A DNA stretch of 17,769 nucleotides from Candidatus Omnitrophota bacterium (GTDB lineage: Bacteria > Omnitrophota > Omnitrophia > Omnitrophales > JACQLI01), in assembly GCA_016204125.1 (NCBI GenBank), contig JACQLI010000081.1, forward strand, positions 1 through 17,769, in the 5' to 3' direction. A program made the translations under genes and the position numbers. Shown here in pieces: positions 14,983 to 17,769 of this stretch; positions within the stretch are counted from its first letter, which is position 1, and each line of letters starts with the position of its first letter. Below the pieces are notes generated by a model. That model worked only from the letters and a program-made list of their open reading frames with translations. It was not told the origin of the DNA and did no database searches.

Positions 14983-15783
14983 ATGGAGAAATTTGCCAAT
15001 AATCTAAAGGGAGTAAGGATTCATCCTACAGCCATTGTCCATCCTGACGCTGGGCTTGGTGAAGATGTGGAAATTGGCCCCTTTTCTATTGTGACAGGAA
15101 CAGTCAAAATCGGCGATCGGACAAGCGTGGGTTCACGTGTGACAATCGAAGGCAACACAACCCTCGGTGAGGAGTGCGAGATCTTTACGGGCGCGGTTGT
15201 TGGCAGCATCACGCAGGACAAGAAATACGAGGGTGGAACCAGTTATCTCAAGATCGGTAACCGCAACAAGATTCGCGAGTACGTGACGATCAACCCAGGC
15301 ACTAAAGAGGGGACCGAAACCATTATTGGAGATGACAATCTCTTGATGGCTTACTCCCACGTTGCACACGATTGCATTATCAAAAATCATGTAACCCTTG
15401 CGAACTCAGCAACCTTGGCTGGCCACGTGATCATCGATGACCGGGCTATCGTTGGTGGATTGGTTGGCGTTCATCAATTTGTACGCATTGGGACTTTGGC
15501 TATCATAGGTGGCTGTTCAAAGGTGGTACAAGACGTTCCTCCTTTCATGCTGGTGGATGGTCATCCCGCCAAAGCCTTCGGGATTAATTCAGTAGGCCTT
15601 GAGCGGGCAGGAGTTTCTAAGGAAGAACGAGCCCAGCTTAAAAAAGCCTTCAAGGTTTTATTCCGTTCCGGTCTTTCTGTGAAAAGCGCGGTCGTTAAGA
15701 TACAAGAGGAAATTCCTGCAAGCCATCCGATCCAAACCTTGCTCCAATTTTTGAGAGAGTCGGAGCGGGGCGTTTCACGCTAA
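14983..15783 (+). CDS. lpxA: UDP-N-acetylglucosamine acyltransferase LpxA
   Basis: First enzyme of lipid A synthesis: moves a 3-hydroxyacyl chain from ACP to UDP-GlcNAc. At 266 residues it is near the usual 255-262, with left-handed beta-helix hexapeptides from about 10 to 190 and a helical C-terminus. Seen: IHPTAIVHPDA (13-23), NKIREYVTINPGT (95-107), SHVAHDC (125-131) with catalytic H129 and neighbouring H126, HQF (H164), and GGCSKVVQDVPPF (176-188). The second glycine (G177) aligns with the E. coli ruler residue G173 that allows a C14 chain. An upstream ATT at 14968 is a possible alternative start. Confidence 0.96.
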   Translation: MEKFANNLKGVRIHPTAIVHPDAGLGEDVEIGPFSIVTGTVKIGDRTSVGSRVTIEGNTTLGEECEIFTGAVVGSITQDKKYEGGTSYLKIGNRNKIREYVTINPGTKEGTETIIGDDNLLMAYSHVAHDCIIKNHVTLANSATLAGHVIIDDRAIVGGLVGVHQFVRIGTLAIIGGCSKVVQDVPPFMLVDGHPAKAFGINSVGLERAGVSKEERAQLKKAFKVLFRSGLSVKSAVVKIQEEIPASHPIQTLLQFLRESERGVSR

Positions 15784-15817
15784 TCGGCCACGCTTCTTCC
15801 ATTAAAGAATTCATCTT

Positions 15818-16639
15818 ATGAAAACATTGGGTCTTATTGCAGGCAAAGGTCGCTTCCCCTTCCTGGTCACTGAGAAGGCCAAGGAAGACGGTTACCGTGT
15901 TGTCTGTTGCGGCATTTCAAGAGAATCCGATCCTAAGCTTTCCAAGATGACTGATGTGTTTTGTGAAATTAAGCTTGGACAATTAAAAAAGTTGCGAGAT
16001 TTTTTTAAAGGTGAGGGCGTTTCTGAAGCGATCATGGCAGGAAAGATTGAGAAAGTGAATCTTTTCAAGGGTGATGTGAGTCCTGATCTTGAAATGGCCA
16101 AAGTCCTTTTAAAAGTGAAGGACTTTCGGGATGACGCACTCTTGGGAGGAATTGCTAAATATTTGTTAAGTCACGGAATTGAACTTCAAGATTCCACACG
16201 TTTTCTCAAACAAGCTTTACCTGGAGCAGGAATTCTCGGCAAAAAGCGCCCCCCCAAAGAGATCCAAGAAGATATTGATTTTGGTTGGAAGATTGCCAAG
16301 GAGCTTGCTTCTCTTGACATCGGTCAGACGGCTGTGGTCAAAAGAAAAGCTGTCCTCGCTCTCGAAGCGATAGAAGGTACGGATGAGGCGATCAGACGGG
16401 GTGGAATGCTTGGCCACGGAGGGGTGACTGTGGTTAAAGTGGCGAAGCCCAATCAAGATATGCGTTTTGACGTCCCAGCAGTAGGGTTAGGCACTCTCGA
16501 GAGACTCATCGAGGCGAAGGCCAAGGCGCTTGCCTTCGAGGCAGGAAAAACCCTATTCATAGATCTTGAGGAATTCGTGAGGCAAGCCAATCAAGCAGGA
16601 ATTGTTCTCATAGGGATAGGTTCTCATGAAAGAAAATAA
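15818..16639 (+). CDS. lpxI: UDP-2,3-diacylglucosamine pyrophosphatase LpxI
   Basis: Cleaves UDP-2,3-diacylglucosamine to lipid X and UMP, the role of LpxH in E. coli. LpxI is an unrelated enzyme (formerly DUF1009) used by alphaproteobacteria, deltaproteobacteria and many candidate phyla. Seen: N-terminal GLIAGKGRFP (5-14), AIMAGKIEKV (71-80), DDALLGGIA (105-113) and the C-terminal core ALEAIEGTDEAIRRGG (181-196) followed by VKVAKPNQDMRFDVPAVG (206-223) with the acidic residues D214 and D218. At 273 residues it matches the family. It starts 34 bases after lpxA, and its last 14 bases overlap the next gene. Confidence 0.93.
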   Translation: MKTLGLIAGKGRFPFLVTEKAKEDGYRVVCCGISRESDPKLSKMTDVFCEIKLGQLKKLRDFFKGEGVSEAIMAGKIEKVNLFKGDVSPDLEMAKVLLKVKDFRDDALLGGIAKYLLSHGIELQDSTRFLKQALPGAGILGKKRPPKEIQEDIDFGWKIAKELASLDIGQTAVVKRKAVLALEAIEGTDEAIRRGGMLGHGGVTVVKVAKPNQDMRFDVPAVGLGTLERLIEAKAKALAFEAGKTLFIDLEEFVRQANQAGIVLIGIGSHERK

Positions 16640-17769
16640 ATCTCTTCCAGGTCTTAAACACGAGCTTATAGAAATCACTACGCTCTACGAGATTTCCAAG
16701 GCGATCAGCTCCTCTCTCGACCTTGAAATTGTGACCAAGCGGGTGCTTGATATCCTTCACGAGAAGATGGCGATGGAGAGAGGGACCCTTTGTCTCTTGG
16801 ATGAAGGGACGAATGAGATCATCATCGAGATCGCCCGCGGGCTCAGCGAAAAGGAAAAGGAAAGGGGACGCTACAAATTAGGGGAGGGGATTACGGGCCG
16901 TGTGGTTGCAGCAGGCGAACCGATCATCGTCAAAGACGTTGGAGAAGAGCCGCTTTTTTTAAATCGTACCCGTGCTCGGGGAGATATCAAAAAGACCAAC
17001 GTTTCCTTTCTTTGCGTTCCCATCAAGCTTGATGGGAAGACCATCGGCGCCCTAAGTGTGGATCGGCTCTTTAAAAAAGACATTTCTTTTGAAGAAGACA
17101 TTCGGCTTCTTACGATCATCAGTTCCATGGTTGCCCAGGCTGTCCGAATCCACAAAATGGTGGAGAGGGAGAAAAATCTCCTGAAGGATGAAAACTTAAG
17201 ACTCCGACAAGAGCTCAAGAAGCGCTTCCATCCCAAAAATATTGTGGGTGAGAGCAAACGGATGGCGGATGTTTTTCAGACGTTAGAGCTTGTCTCCAAG
17301 ACGAAGGCTACGGTGATGCTGCGCGGCGAAAGCGGTACAGGTAAGGAACTCATCGCTCATGCCATCCATTACCATAGTGACCGAGCAGAAAAGCCCTTCA
17401 TTAAAGTTTCCTGCGCAGCGCTTCCAGAAACGCTTCTTGAAAGTGAGCTCTTTGGCTATGAAAAAGGTGCGTTTACAGGTGCGCTTACGAGCAAGATCGG
17501 TCGATTTGAGATGGCGGATAACGGTACTCTTTTTCTCGATGAAATAGGCGACCTTTCTCCATCAACTCAAGTCAAACTTCTCCGTGTTCTCCAAGAAAGA
17601 GAATTTGAACGTCTCGGCGGCACTCAGACTATTCGCGTGGACCTGCGCCTGATTGTGGCGACCAATAAGGATCTCGAAAGGGAAGTACGCGAAGGACGTT
17701 TTAGGGAAGATCTCTATTACCGATTGAACGTGGTTCCCATTTTTCTTCCATCCTTAAGGGAAAGAAGAG
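16626..17769 (+). CDS. NifA-like sigma-54-dependent activator with GAF domain (cut by window end)
   Basis: An open frame from ATG 16626 to the last base gives 381 residues with no stop. Residues about 15-178 are a GAF sensor domain (TLYEISKAISSSLDLE; GEGITGRVVAAGEPI; FLCVPIKLDGKTIGALSVDR). A short coiled coil (about 179-200) leads to an AAA+ domain with Walker A GESGTGKE (234-241), GAFTGA (281-286), which contacts sigma-54, Walker B LFLDEIGD (302-309), and REDLYYRLNVVPI with R360 and R366. The C-terminal DNA-binding domain is missing only because the window ends. The architecture is that of NifA and FhlA relatives. No nif gene is visible, so the signal and targets are unknown. It overlaps lpxI by 14 bases. 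Confidence 0.93.
   Translation, partial: MKENKSLPGLKHELIEITTLYEISKAISSSLDLEIVTKRVLDILHEKMAMERGTLCLLDEGTNEIIIEIARGLSEKEKERGRYKLGEGITGRVVAAGEPIIVKDVGEEPLFLNRTRARGDIKKTNVSFLCVPIKLDGKTIGALSVDRLFKKDISFEEDIRLLTIISSMVAQAVRIHKMVEREKNLLKDENLRLRQELKKRFHPKNIVGESKRMADVFQTLELVSKTKATVMLRGESGTGKELIAHAIHYHSDRAEKPFIKVSCAALPETLLESELFGYEKGAFTGALTSKIGRFEMADNGTLFLDEIGDLSPSTQVKLLRVLQEREFERLGGTQTIRVDLRLIVATNKDLEREVREGRFREDLYYRLNVVPIFLPSLRERR

Noticed and set aside
1..17769. CRISPR arrays, insertion sequences, phage genes or toxin-antitoxin pairs
   Set aside because: Read through for direct repeats, transposase motifs and small paired genes; none seen. Nearly all DNA is core coding sequence.

Overview
The window is one dense block of genes, all on the + strand, from a Gram-negative (LPS-making) bacterium. 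BamA, a periplasmic Skp/OmpH chaperone and four lipid A enzymes show an outer membrane. Base composition looks even, with no transposase, phage or CRISPR signal. The lineage cannot be fixed from sequence alone. The gene order from glmU to lpxI, the fused LpxC-FabZ, LpxI in place of LpxH and the frequent lack of Shine-Dalgarno sites would fit an uncultured group such as Omnitrophota or a relative; this is inference at low confidence.

Left edge (1-117): the 3' end of a tRNA gene, followed by two hairpins. Region A (118-4032): a tightly packed four-gene cassette. It holds an EryC1-type PLP sugar aminotransferase, a short single-domain MetE-like methyltransferase and two sugar-type ABC permeases. 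The first three are joined by 4-base ATGA overlaps. No binding protein or ATPase for the transporter lies in the window.

Region B (4050-7687): glmU, prs, rplY (L25/CTC) and pth, covering UDP-GlcNAc synthesis, PRPP synthesis and translation. Region C (7755-10720): rpsF, ssb, rpsR, rplI, dnaB, a classic ribosomal and replication block preceded by a hairpin and a candidate promoter. Region D (10717-16639): bamA, ompH/skp, lpxC-fabZ fusion, lpxA, lpxI, for outer-membrane assembly and early lipid A synthesis. lpxD is absent from the cluster. Region E (16626-17769, cut by the window end): a NifA-like GAF plus AAA+ sigma-54 activator.

Functionally, GlmU supplies UDP-GlcNAc, which LpxA acylates and LpxC deacetylates. 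LpxI later cleaves UDP-diacylglucosamine to lipid X. FabZ, fused to LpxC, competes for the same hydroxyacyl-ACP pool. BamA and Skp install outer-membrane proteins. No wholly new system is evident. The points most worth a second look are the aminotransferase-MetE-permease cassette, the shortened and altered GlmU, the fused LpxC-FabZ without LpxD, and the sigma-54 activator beside the lipid A genes.
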